From an uncultured Collinsella sp. (GTDB lineage: Bacteria; Actinomycetota; Coriobacteriia; Coriobacteriales; Coriobacteriaceae): a DNA stretch of 45,051 nucleotides. Position 1 is the first letter of the stretch. Every line of letters starts with the position of its first letter. Below are positions 20,716 to 28,524 of the stretch, in pieces. Below the pieces are notes generated by a model. That model worked only from the letters and a program-made list of their open reading frames with translations, had not been told where the DNA came from and did no database searches. The DNA lies in contig CAJMHR010000016.1 in NCBI GenBank assembly GCA_905213265.1, positions 1 through 45,051 of the forward strand, in the 5' to 3' direction. A program made the translations under genes and the position numbers.

Positions 20716-20747
20716 TTGACTAACCCAAGCGAAAACCCTGCTATCCT
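20716..20747 (+). promoter_or_regulatory. Candidate promoter of the sialic acid operon
   Basis: TTGACT at 20716-20721 and TGCTATCCT at 20739-20747 (an extended -10, TGnTATnnT) lie about 235 bases upstream of the first gene. The spacing to the hexamer is 20 bases, but an extended -10 can tolerate a poor -35. The region 20616-20715 holds no gene and no strong terminator. Confidence 0.4.
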
Positions 20748-20778
20748 GCGGGTTGACGAAGACTGATATCTCACCTCG

Positions 20779-20976
20779 CCGATACATACTGTCTGGCGAA
20801 TCGTTTGTCAACGAATTCGGTGAACGGTAGTAAATACCGTTCAAGCGTATGTATGTATCGGTCGCCGAGCGCGGCACCTCAGTTGGGTTCGTCGGTAGGT
20901 AAGGTATATATCGTCCGCAAGTTGCGCGGGGGCAAGTCTAGGTGCTCCCGAGTAAGATTCTCTACTGATAGGAGAA
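20779..20976 (+). promoter_or_regulatory. Structured 5' leader of the sialic acid operon (possible riboswitch-like element)
   Basis: This 200-base non-coding leader shows nested complementarity. P1: CCGATACATAC (20779-20789) pairs with GTATGTATCGG (20851-20861). Inside it, P2 is GAATCGTT (20798-20805) with AACGAATTC (20810-20818, one bulged A), and P3 is a perfect GAACGGTA (20822-20829) with TACCGTTC (20835-20842). Together they would make a three-way junction. Further on, GGGGGCA and TGCTCCC can pair (about 20928-20949), and TTCTCTA (20958-20964) pairs with TAGGAGAA (20969-20976), burying the ribosome binding site of the next gene. I do not recognise the fold as a known riboswitch. P3 alone could instead be a DNA operator. 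Confidence 0.5.
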
Positions 20977-20979
20977 GAC

Positions 20980-22593
20980 ATGGCCATCATCAACAAGGGT
21001 ATGTCCAGGCGTTCGTTCCTCGGCCTCACCGGCAGCGTCGCTGCTGTCGCAGGGCTTGGTCTCACCGGCTGCGGTGGCAGCTCTAGCGACGAGGGTTCCG
21101 CTTCCGGTTCCACCGATTCCGCCAACCGTGGCGGCGGCGTGATCACCGCTGGTTCCGCTTACGCTCCGTCCAGCTTCGATCCCGCCAGCACCGGCTCCGC
21201 TGTGGGCCTGGGTGCTAACTGGCACGTCGTCGAGGGCCTCTACGGCATCGATTACCACGACTACAGCACCTTCAACGAGCTCGCCACCGACGATCCCAAG
21301 TCTGTGGACGACACCACTTTCGAGGTCACCATCCGCAAGGGCGCCAAGTTCTCCGATGGCACCGAGGTCACCGCTGACGATGTCGTTGCCTCCTACACCG
21401 CTTGCGCCGCTTCCGCTACCTATGCTCCGTTCTTCCAGCCCTTCGAGTCCATCGAGGCCAAGGACGCCAGCACCGTGACGGTCAAGACCAAGGTCCCCAA
21501 CTTCTCCCTGCTCAAGGATCGTCTGGCCATCGTCCGCGTTACCCCGGCCACCCAGACCGAGGAGGATCGCGCCAAGCAGCCGATCGGCTCCGGTCCCTGG
21601 ATGTACGACTCTATCTCCGATACCGAGATCACCCTGGTTCCCAACCCCGAGTACAACGGTGAGTATGCTGCCGAGGATAAGAAGATCCAGTACAGCATCC
21701 TGACCGACCCCACCGCTCGCGTTACCGCTCAGCAGGAGGGCTCTACGCTCGTTATGGAGCTCGTTACCGCTGACGCCGTCGACCAGCTCGAGAGCGCTGG
21801 CTGCAAGATCGATAACGTTCAGGGTTTCGGCACCCGCTTCATCATGTTCAACGTCGCCAAGGAGCCTTGGAACAACGTCAAGGTCCGTCAGGCTGTCATG
21901 TATGCGCTCGACACCGAGAAGATGGTCAGCAACACCTTCGCCGGCCTTGCCACCGCTGCCAGCTGCTACCTGCCCAAGAGCTTCACCAACTATCATGAGG
22001 CTTCCACGGTGTACAAGACCGACGCCAAGAAGGCTAAGAAGCTCATCGAGGAGTCTGGCATCACCCCGGGTGCCATCACCCTGCGCACCACCGACAACGA
22101 GCAGATTAAGGGCATGGCCGCCCAGGTCAAGAACGACCTCGACGCTCTCGGCTTCGATGTGACCATCCAGACCGATACCTCGCCGGCTACCTACGCTGCC
22201 ATCGACGGCGGCGAGGCCTACGATATCCTCCTTGCCCCTGGCGATCCTTCCTGCTTCGGCGCCGACCCCGACCTGCTGCTCAACTGGTGGTACGGCGACA
22301 ACGTCTGGATGCAGACCCGTTGCCCGTGGAAGGAGTCCGCTGAGTGGCAGAAGCTCCACGGTCTCATGGACGAGGCTCTTGCCGCCGAGGGCGACGAGCA
22401 GCAGAAGAAGTGGAACGAGTGCTTCGACATCATTGCCGACAACGCCGTTCTGTACCCCGTTGTCCACGTCAAGACCGTCTCCGCTTCCTGGGACGATCCG
22501 TCCACTGCACCCAACGGCGAGGCACTTGATGGCTTCAAGGGCATCGGCACGACGAGCATGTCCTTCAGGGGCGTTGCGACCGTCAAGGCGTAA
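20980..22593 (+). CDS. Solute-binding lipoprotein of sialic-acid-type ABC importer (SBP family 5)
   Basis: Extracellular substrate-binding lipoprotein of the peptide/nickel (DppA-like) family, 537 residues. The N-terminus MSRRSFLGL resembles a twin-arginine signal and is followed by a lipobox ending at Cys31 (LTGC), so it is probably exported folded and lipid-anchored. The mature part has the family-5 blocks, for example VRKGAKFSDG-like and VRQAVMYALDTEKM. Substrate is inferred from the operon: family-5 binding proteins import sialic acid in the Haemophilus ducreyi Sat system and in Corynebacterium and Bifidobacterium. Oligopeptide binding is the alternative. Codon use is strongly biased, as in the glycolysis genes, suggesting high expression. 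The leader upstream may control translation. Confidence 0.85.
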   Translation: MAIINKGMSRRSFLGLTGSVAAVAGLGLTGCGGSSSDEGSASGSTDSANRGGGVITAGSAYAPSSFDPASTGSAVGLGANWHVVEGLYGIDYHDYSTFNELATDDPKSVDDTTFEVTIRKGAKFSDGTEVTADDVVASYTACAASATYAPFFQPFESIEAKDASTVTVKTKVPNFSLLKDRLAIVRVTPATQTEEDRAKQPIGSGPWMYDSISDTEITLVPNPEYNGEYAAEDKKIQYSILTDPTARVTAQQEGSTLVMELVTADAVDQLESAGCKIDNVQGFGTRFIMFNVAKEPWNNVKVRQAVMYALDTEKMVSNTFAGLATAASCYLPKSFTNYHEASTVYKTDAKKAKKLIEESGITPGAITLRTTDNEQIKGMAAQVKNDLDALGFDVTIQTDTSPATYAAIDGGEAYDILLAPGDPSCFGADPDLLLNWWYGDNVWMQTRCPWKESAEWQKLHGLMDEALAAEGDEQQKKWNECFDIIADNAVLYPVVHVKTVSASWDDPSTAPNGEALDGFKGIGTTSMSFRGVATVKA

Positions 22594-22656
22594 GACTCGC
22601 TTGAGTCTGTATGCAGGATGTCGGTCGTTGGGACCGTATCCTCATAGTTGAAACAA

Positions 22657-22688
22657 AGACCCGGGCGGCAACGATGTCGCTCGGGTCT
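22657..22688 (+). terminator. Intercistronic hairpin after the binding-protein gene
   Basis: An 11-bp stem (22657-22667 with 22678-22688, one G-U pair) with a 10-base loop and no U-run. It probably acts as a partial terminator or 3' stabiliser that keeps the binding-protein transcript more abundant than the permease part. Confidence 0.55.
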
Positions 22689-22750
22689 TGTAATGAGTAT
22701 CCGTACTCATATACCAGTTGGTCCTACCGACAAAAGAAAGGGGAGAGAAC

Positions 22751-23707
22751 GTGAACAACTTGCTACGTTTGATTGGAAGGCGTCTTGTGGCGCTGCCGAT
22801 CATGGCATTGGGCGTCACCGTCCTGGTGTTCTTCCTTATGTCGTTCTCCAAGACCGACCCCGCCTACACGGCGTTGGGTGACGGTGCCTCGCCCGAGGCG
22901 GTTGCCGAGTACCATGAGAAGTATGGTCTGGACGACCCCTGGCCCGTGCGCTACGTGCGCTATATGGGCGATTTGATCCATGGCGACATGGGCACCTATG
23001 GTGCTGCTCGCAACTCCGTTGCCAAGCGCATCTCCACGGCCCTGCCCGTCACGATGCAGCTGACCTTCATCGGTCTTGCCATCGGTGCGGTCGTTTCGTT
23101 TTTGCTCGGCGTCATCGCGGCACTGTATCGCGACAAATGGCCGGACCAAGTGATCCGCGTCTTTTCCATCGCCGGCTTGGCAACCCCGTCGTTCTGGCTT
23201 GCCGTTCTGTTGATCCTGCTGTTCTCTTCCTACCTTAAGGTGCTCCCGGCATCTGGTGCTCTGCCTCACTTCACCACGAATCCGGTTGGCTATCTGGGAC
23301 GTATGATCATGCCCGCTATCGCCTTGGCATTTCCGCTGACGGGCCAGATGACTCGTATCGTGCGTACCGCCATGGTCGAGGAGCTCGACAAGGACTATGT
23401 CCGTATGGCTCGTGGCGCCGGCGTTCCCGAGAAGGTCGTCGTCGGCATCAACGTTCTTCGCAATGCGCTGATCACCCCGGTCACCACCCTCGGTCTTAAG
23501 ATCGGTTACCTCATGGGCGGTGCCGTCGTCATCGAGGTTATCTTCAACCTCCCCGGCATGGGCACCGCGATTCTGCAGGGCGTTCAGGGCAACGAGGCGA
23601 ACCTGGTTCAGGGCGTCGTTATCGTCGTTGCTCTTGCCTTCATCATCATCAACATCGTGGTTGACATGCTCTACCTGCTCATCAACCCGCGCATCAGGAC
23701 GGTGTAG
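22751..23707 (+). CDS. ABC importer permease (DppB-like) of the sialic acid operon
   Basis: Membrane subunit of the importer, 318 residues with about six membrane segments. The first segment at 12-32 is followed by a short extracellular part with YGLDDPWPVRYVRY, the typical DppB sequence before the second segment. The cytoplasmic EAA loop that contacts the ATPase is visible as DYVRMARGAGVPEKVV. The protein ends LINPRIRTV, matching the canonical DPRI-type end. The start is GTG 22751, preceded by AAAGGGGAG; an upstream in-frame TTG at 22718 has no such site. The next gene starts three bases after the stop. Confidence 0.9.
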   Translation: MNNLLRLIGRRLVALPIMALGVTVLVFFLMSFSKTDPAYTALGDGASPEAVAEYHEKYGLDDPWPVRYVRYMGDLIHGDMGTYGAARNSVAKRISTALPVTMQLTFIGLAIGAVVSFLLGVIAALYRDKWPDQVIRVFSIAGLATPSFWLAVLLILLFSSYLKVLPASGALPHFTTNPVGYLGRMIMPAIALAFPLTGQMTRIVRTAMVEELDKDYVRMARGAGVPEKVVVGINVLRNALITPVTTLGLKIGYLMGGAVVIEVIFNLPGMGTAILQGVQGNEANLVQGVVIVVALAFIIINIVVDMLYLLINPRIRTV

Positions 23708-23710
23708 ATT

Positions 23711-25726
23711 ATGGTAAAGATTCGAGAGAAGCAAACCGAGCAGCTCGAGAAGGCTGCTTCCAAGGGGCTCAAGCTCGGTGGCTGGAAGAAGATGACGCTG
23801 TCTTCTAAGATTGCCGCCGTCGTGCTGGTGCTGGTCGCCCTGACTGCGATTCTGGCGCCCCTTCTTGCCCCCTATAGCCCGGTCGAGATCTTTACGGCTC
23901 GCCAGGCTCCCGGCAACGGATTTATCTTCGGTACCGACGATAAGGGTCGCGACATTCTGTCGCGTATGCTCTACGGTGGTCGTTACTCGCTGATTATCGG
24001 CTTTGGCGCCACTGCCATGGCTCTGGTCTGCGGCTCGGTCGTGGGCGCCCTTGCAGCGGTTTCGCGCAAGGCTGTCTCCGAGACGATCATGCGTATCCTG
24101 GACATCATCATGTCCATCCCGGGCATCGCCCTCGCTGCCGTCTTCGTCTCCATCCTGGGCAACTCCGTGCCGTCGATCATCTTCGCCATCGGCTTTATGT
24201 ACACTCCGCAGATTGCCCGTATCGTGCGCGCCAACATCGTGTCCGAGTACGGCGAGGACTATGTCCGCGCGGTCATCGTTTCCGGCGCCAAGGCTCCGTG
24301 GATTTTGATCAAGCATGTTCTGCGTAACTGCATTGCCCCGATCATGGTCTTCACCGTTACGCTGGTCGCCGACGCCATCATCTTCGAGGCCTCGCTGACC
24401 TTCATCGGCGCTGGTATCCAGGAGCCCACCGCTACCTGGGGCAACATCCTCGCCGACGCCCGCGGCGGCGTGCTCGCCGGCCGTTGGTGGCAGGCGCTGT
24501 TCCCGGGCCTGGCCATCATGATCACCTGCCTGGCGCTCAACATCCTTTCCGAGGGCATTACCGACGCCATGGCCGCTGCTCCCTCCGCCGCCCTGGATCC
24601 GACCGATTCCTCCAAGCGCCGCGAGGCCGACCTGCTGGTTTCCGACCCCGTTCGTGCCTACAAGGAGCAGGCTCAGTCCCTCTCCGCTCGCCTTGGCGCC
24701 CTGCGCGATGTCGAGCTCAAGCGTGATGATCGCCATGTGCCCGATGAGTCCGTTGAGCCGATCCTTTCGGTCCGCGATTTCTGCATCCAGTTTGAGCACC
24801 ACGGTGATATCAACGTCGTCGACCACGTTAACTTTGACGTCCGTCCCGGCCAGACTATGGGCCTGGTAGGCGAGTCCGGCTGCGGTAAGTCCATCACCAC
24901 GCTGGCCATCATGGGCCTGACCGACGATGACGAGCATCTTTCCGGCGAGGTTCTCTGGGAGGGCCGCGACCTGCTCAAGATGAGCAAGAAGGAGTGGTTC
25001 GGCCTGCGCGGTACCGATATCGCCATGGTCTACCAGGACGCCCTATCTTCGCTCAACCCCTCTATGCTCATCTCTGCCCAGATGAAGCAGCTCACCAAGC
25101 GCGGCGGCACCCGCAGCGCCGAGGAGCTCCTGGAGCTTGTGGGCCTCGATCCCAAGCGCACGCTCGAGAGCTATCCGCACGAGCTTTCCGGTGGACAGCG
25201 TCAGCGTGTCCTGATCGCTATGGCCCTTACCCGCGACCCCAAGCTGGTCATCTGCGACGAGCCCACGACCGCTCTGGACGTTACCGTCCAGAAGCAGGTC
25301 ATCAAGCTGCTCAACGATCTTCAGGCCAAGCTCGGCTTTGCCATGATCTTCGTTTCGCACGACCTGGCGCTGGTCGCCGAGGTCGCCCATAACATCACGG
25401 TTATGTACGCCGGTCAAGTTATCGAGCAGGCACCCACCAAGGAGCTGCTCACTAACCCGATCCACGAGTACACCCGCGGTCTTCTGGGTTCCGTTCTGTC
25501 CATCGAGAGCGGTTCGGGCCGCCTGCACCAGGTGCCCGGCGCCGTTCCGAGCCCGCGCGATTTCCCCAAGGGCGATCGCTTCGCGCCCCGCTCGAGCCAC
25601 CCGCGTATTGGCCTGGACACCCGTCCGGTCTTCAAGCGCGTGCCCGGCACCGAGCACTTCTATTCCGAGCTCCCCGACGAGGTGCTCAAGGCAAATGGTT
25701 TGACCCCTCACGCGGAGGTGATGTAG
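23711..25726 (+). CDS. Permease-ATPase fusion of the sialic acid ABC importer
   Basis: A natural fusion of DppC-like permease and DppD-like ATPase, 671 residues. Residues 1-290 form the permease: membrane segments from 33, GTDDKGRDILSRMLYGGR near 74-91, and the EAA loop EYGEDYVRAVIVSGAKAP at 179-196. A linker of about 55 residues leads into the ATPase: Walker A GESGCGKS at 387-394, signature LSGGQ at 492-496, Walker B ending DEP near 516-518, and switch His550. The C-terminal region keeps the length of the oligopeptide-transporter tail, but its cysteines are replaced (GDRFAPRSSHP where GCxFxPRCP is usual). To my knowledge the sialic acid transporter SatC is also such a fusion, which supports the assigned substrate. 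Confidence 0.9.
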   Translation: MVKIREKQTEQLEKAASKGLKLGGWKKMTLSSKIAAVVLVLVALTAILAPLLAPYSPVEIFTARQAPGNGFIFGTDDKGRDILSRMLYGGRYSLIIGFGATAMALVCGSVVGALAAVSRKAVSETIMRILDIIMSIPGIALAAVFVSILGNSVPSIIFAIGFMYTPQIARIVRANIVSEYGEDYVRAVIVSGAKAPWILIKHVLRNCIAPIMVFTVTLVADAIIFEASLTFIGAGIQEPTATWGNILADARGGVLAGRWWQALFPGLAIMITCLALNILSEGITDAMAAAPSAALDPTDSSKRREADLLVSDPVRAYKEQAQSLSARLGALRDVELKRDDRHVPDESVEPILSVRDFCIQFEHHGDINVVDHVNFDVRPGQTMGLVGESGCGKSITTLAIMGLTDDDEHLSGEVLWEGRDLLKMSKKEWFGLRGTDIAMVYQDALSSLNPSMLISAQMKQLTKRGGTRSAEELLELVGLDPKRTLESYPHELSGGQRQRVLIAMALTRDPKLVICDEPTTALDVTVQKQVIKLLNDLQAKLGFAMIFVSHDLALVAEVAHNITVMYAGQVIEQAPTKELLTNPIHEYTRGLLGSVLSIESGSGRLHQVPGAVPSPRDFPKGDRFAPRSSHPRIGLDTRPVFKRVPGTEHFYSELPDEVLKANGLTPHAEVM

Positions 25727-26554
25727 ATGAGCGAGACCGCAGTAAACGGCGTCGAGCCGATCATCTTCCTTGATGACGTCCACGTCACCTTTAGGACCCG
25801 TACCGGCTCGATTCTGCACCCCAACCTGGTTCACGCCGTCCAGGGTGTAACGATTAAGCTCATGCCCGGTCAGACGATTGGCATCGTCGGCGAGTCCGGT
25901 TGCGGTAAGTCCACCACCGCTAACGTCATGTGCGGCCTGCAGGCCCCCACGAGCGGCAAGGTCTACTTTAAGGGCAAGGACGTTACCAAACGTACCGCCG
26001 AGGACCGTCGCCACATGGGTCGCGTCATCTCGGTCGTGTTCCAGAACCCGGCCACGGCGCTCAACCCCCGCATGGTCGTTCGCGAGCAGCTGCTCGACCC
26101 CATGCGCGTCCACAACCTGGGTACCGAGGCCGAGCAGGAGAAGCGCGTCAAGGAACTCTTGGAGCTCACCGGTCTGCCCAGCTCCGCTGCCGAGGTTCTT
26201 CCCGGCCAGCTTTCGGGCGGCCAGCGTCAGCGCGTCGCAATTGCCCGTGCCCTGTCGCTGAACCCCGATGCCATCATCGCCGACGAGCCCACCTCGGCTC
26301 TGGACGTTTCGGTCCGCGCGCAGATTCTGAACCTGCTGACCGACCTTAAGAAGGAGCTCGGCCTGGCCATGGTGTTCATCAGCCATGACATCCAGACGGT
26401 CCGCTATATCTCTGACGACATCATCGTTATGAATGGCGGCAAGATCGTCGAGCAGGGCGAGGCCAAGCAGGTCTTCCAGCACCCCCAGGACCCCTACACC
26501 AAGATGCTGCTCGGCGCTGCGCCGTCGCTGCTGCATCCCAAGCTCGGCGAGTAG
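25727..26554 (+). CDS. ABC importer ATPase (DppF-like) of the sialic acid operon
   Basis: Second nucleotide-binding subunit, 275 residues. Walker A GESGCGKS is at 55-62, the Q-loop in VVFQNPATALNPRM, signature LSGGQRQRV, Walker B IIADEPTSALD and the switch SHD follow. It stops just after the ATPase core and lacks the cysteine-containing oligopeptide C-terminal tail found in the oppD and oppF genes near the end of this window. Its ATG directly follows the stop codon of the fusion gene, with GGAGGTGATG upstream. It should pair with the ATPase half of the fusion to power uptake. Confidence 0.92.
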   Translation: MSETAVNGVEPIIFLDDVHVTFRTRTGSILHPNLVHAVQGVTIKLMPGQTIGIVGESGCGKSTTANVMCGLQAPTSGKVYFKGKDVTKRTAEDRRHMGRVISVVFQNPATALNPRMVVREQLLDPMRVHNLGTEAEQEKRVKELLELTGLPSSAAEVLPGQLSGGQRQRVAIARALSLNPDAIIADEPTSALDVSVRAQILNLLTDLKKELGLAMVFISHDIQTVRYISDDIIVMNGGKIVEQGEAKQVFQHPQDPYTKMLLGAAPSLLHPKLGE

Positions 26555-26570
26555 CCTCGCTTTCCCTCCC

Positions 26571-26598
26571 GTGCGCCCGGTTCCCTTGCCGGGCGCAC
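26571..26598 (+). terminator. Intercistronic hairpin after the transporter genes
   Basis: Perfect 10-bp stem GTGCGCCCGG (26571-26580) with CCGGGCGCAC (26589-26598) and an 8-base loop, no U-run. It divides the transporter part from the enzyme part of the operon and may lower downstream expression. Confidence 0.55.
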
Positions 26599-26634
26599 CT
26601 CCGTTGCGATTTCGAAAGGTTGGGTTCACGAGCC

Positions 26635-27612
26635 ATGCCAAGTGCTCAGGAGCTACAACATCAATTTGGTGAATATCGAGGCGCCATGCCCCGTCCATCA
26701 GATTTCGATCTCTTTTGGAAGGATCGCATGGTCGAGGCCGACGCCGTCGGGCTTGACTATGCGATCGAGGCGGCATCGGTCACCGACGCCGTGACCTGCC
26801 AGCTTTTCGACCTCTGGTATACCGGCATGTGTGGCGCTCGCCTTCATGCCAAGTACCTTAAACCCGTCTCGGACGAGCCCGTGCCATTGGTACTTCAGTT
26901 CCATGGGTATCCAGGTGCAAGCCGCAGCTGGTTTGAGCAGGCATCGTTTGCGGGCATGGGCATGGCACTCATCGCCCTCGACTGCCCCGGCCAAGGAGGT
27001 CCCTCCGAGGACATTGGCGGATTTGAGGGCACAACGGTTGCGGGCCATATCGTCGCCGGTATCGACGGCGACCCGGCCAACCTCTACTATGTCCGCTTGC
27101 ACCAAGATATTCGCATCCTGTGCCGCATCGTTCGCGAGCTCGAGGGCATCGATCTTGCCCGTGTGTTTGTGAACGGCGCGTCGCAGGGCGGCGGTTTGGG
27201 CATTGCGACCTGCGCACTTAACAGCGAGCTTATCAATCGCGCCGCCATCCTCTATCCCTTCCTGTCAGATTTCCGCCTGGTCTGGGATTTGGATGCCGAC
27301 GACATTGCCTACGAGGGCCTGCGCTATTGGTCTCGCTGGTTTGACGAGGACTCGACTCGTATTGACGAAGCCTATGCCAAGCTGGCGTACTTCGATTCCA
27401 AGAACTTTGCCCCCATGGTCAAATGTCCTGTGCTGTTTGGCACAGGCACAGCCGATATTGTCTGTCCGCCAGCGACGCAGTTTGCGGTCTATAACAACCT
27501 GACCTGTGAAAAGTGTCATGAGTTCTTTGAAGGCTTTGGCCACGAGGAGATTCAGGATTTTGACGATCTGATCATTCCGTTTTTCTGCAAGGGAGGGGAG
27601 GCTCATGTCTAA
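26635..27612 (+). CDS. CE7-type acetyl esterase (AXE1 domain), possible sialate O-acetylesterase
   Basis: Alpha/beta hydrolase of the acetyl xylan esterase/cephalosporin deacetylase family (CE7), 325 residues, no signal peptide, so cytoplasmic. The triad is intact: nucleophile Ser183 in GASQGG, Asp274 in GTADIVCPP and His303 in FGHEE. The family RGQ motif appears as PGQ (118-120). CE7 enzymes remove acetyl groups from small sugars. Between the importer and the aldolase the likely task is to de-O-acetylate imported sialic acid, which aldolases cleave poorly when acetylated. This is inference; I recall a CE7 gene in the pneumococcal nan region as well. The start is ATG 26635, with GAAAGGTTGGG upstream. 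It overlaps the next gene by 8 bases. Confidence 0.85.
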   Translation: MPSAQELQHQFGEYRGAMPRPSDFDLFWKDRMVEADAVGLDYAIEAASVTDAVTCQLFDLWYTGMCGARLHAKYLKPVSDEPVPLVLQFHGYPGASRSWFEQASFAGMGMALIALDCPGQGGPSEDIGGFEGTTVAGHIVAGIDGDPANLYYVRLHQDIRILCRIVRELEGIDLARVFVNGASQGGGLGIATCALNSELINRAAILYPFLSDFRLVWDLDADDIAYEGLRYWSRWFDEDSTRIDEAYAKLAYFDSKNFAPMVKCPVLFGTGTADIVCPPATQFAVYNNLTCEKCHEFFEGFGHEEIQDFDDLIIPFFCKGGEAHV

Positions 27613-28456
27613 GTGCGAGAGCAATGTCAATGAGCTGATTGTCCCCGGGCTCGTGGGAATTCCTGGAACGGTTTCGTCAAGGCTCGCAGAATATCGGGAC
27701 TGGCGCGGTGATGTCCAAGCAGATGTTTCTGATTTAGAGACATGCGCTTCGAATCTTGAGATTCAAGGCCTGGCCATTACGGCGATTGATTTTGTTAACC
27801 CCTGCGCCCGTTACTCGGAGGTTTCCTTTGAGCTCGGTGACGATGCGATTCACGCTCGTTTGATCGAGCCTGTCGGTCGTGCCCGAGTATCTGAGCGCGT
27901 GCCGCTGTGCCTGATGTTCCACGACATCGATCGGCCTGTGCGCGGCTGGCATCACATGACGAGATTTGCCGCCATGGGGTATGCCGTCCTCGCGCTGGAT
28001 GACGATGTTGCTGGTGCGGACGACCTGCGGCGGGGGATTTCTTCGCCCGCTTTTGTCGAGCGCGTCCGTTGGGGTTGCGCGCTGGCGAAGGTGGCGCGCA
28101 ATCTTGATGGCATGGACCCCGACCGCATCTTTGCATGGGGCGAGGGCCTTGGCGGCGGAGTCGCGCTGGCGGTTTCTGCTCTGGACGAGCGGGGCCTTGC
28201 CTGCACGGCGGTTGCCAATCCAATTCCCGGTGGTCTCGAGGCGCTGTCGTCTCGGGTGCGCGGATCGGTGCTCATGGGCACATCGCTTATGGATGCCGTG
28301 AGCGATCCCAAGGGCCAGTTTGCCGTGTTCAACGGTCTTGAGTGTGACCGGAGGCATATCATCTATGCCAAATACGCTCACGAGCGCATCAATGCGTTCG
28401 AAAACGAAGTCGTCGACTTTTTTAACCAAACGTTCTACTCGTGTTCTTTGGCCTAG
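27605..28456 (+). CDS. Degenerate CE7-like hydrolase lacking the nucleophile serine
   Basis: A 283-residue relative of the preceding esterase. The alignment is clear in blocks: RIFAWGEGLGGG corresponds to RVFVNGASQGGG, GTSLMDAVSDPKGQFAVFN to GTGTADIVCPPATQFAVYN, and YAHERI to FGHEEI. The nucleophile position is Gly181 instead of Ser, and the RGQ loop is lost (LDDDVAGADD), while Asp230 and His259 remain. It is therefore probably not an esterase of the usual kind; it could bind sugar, regulate or pair with its neighbour. The reading frame is intact, so it is not an obvious pseudogene. Codon use is less optimised than in the transporter genes (CAA, TTA and similar occur). The start overlaps the upstream stop (ATGTCTAA). 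Confidence 0.72.
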   Translation: MSKCESNVNELIVPGLVGIPGTVSSRLAEYRDWRGDVQADVSDLETCASNLEIQGLAITAIDFVNPCARYSEVSFELGDDAIHARLIEPVGRARVSERVPLCLMFHDIDRPVRGWHHMTRFAAMGYAVLALDDDVAGADDLRRGISSPAFVERVRWGCALAKVARNLDGMDPDRIFAWGEGLGGGVALAVSALDERGLACTAVANPIPGGLEALSSRVRGSVLMGTSLMDAVSDPKGQFAVFNGLECDRRHIIYAKYAHERINAFENEVVDFFNQTFYSCSLA

Positions 28457-28524
28457 ACGGCCTGGACACTGCCAACAAGAGTGGGTGGCATAGGGCCGCC
28501 CGCCAGACAACTAAGGAGATTCTT

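Noticed and set aside
20822..20842. GAACGGTA-N5-TACCGTTC read as a LexA box
   Set aside because: The half-sites and spacing do not match CGAAC-N4-GTTCG; it fits better as hairpin P3 of the leader or as an unrelated operator.
22763..24937. A 724-codon open frame on the minus strand opposite the importer permease genes
   Set aside because: It mirrors real plus-strand coding sequence with strong codon bias; its product is low-complexity and rich in Asp, Gly and His, as typical for antisense frames in high-GC genes.
27605..28456. The second esterase-like gene called as a pseudogene
   Set aside because: The frame is intact, it has a coupled start, and it keeps Asp and His in aligned blocks; loss of the serine alone does not make it a pseudogene.
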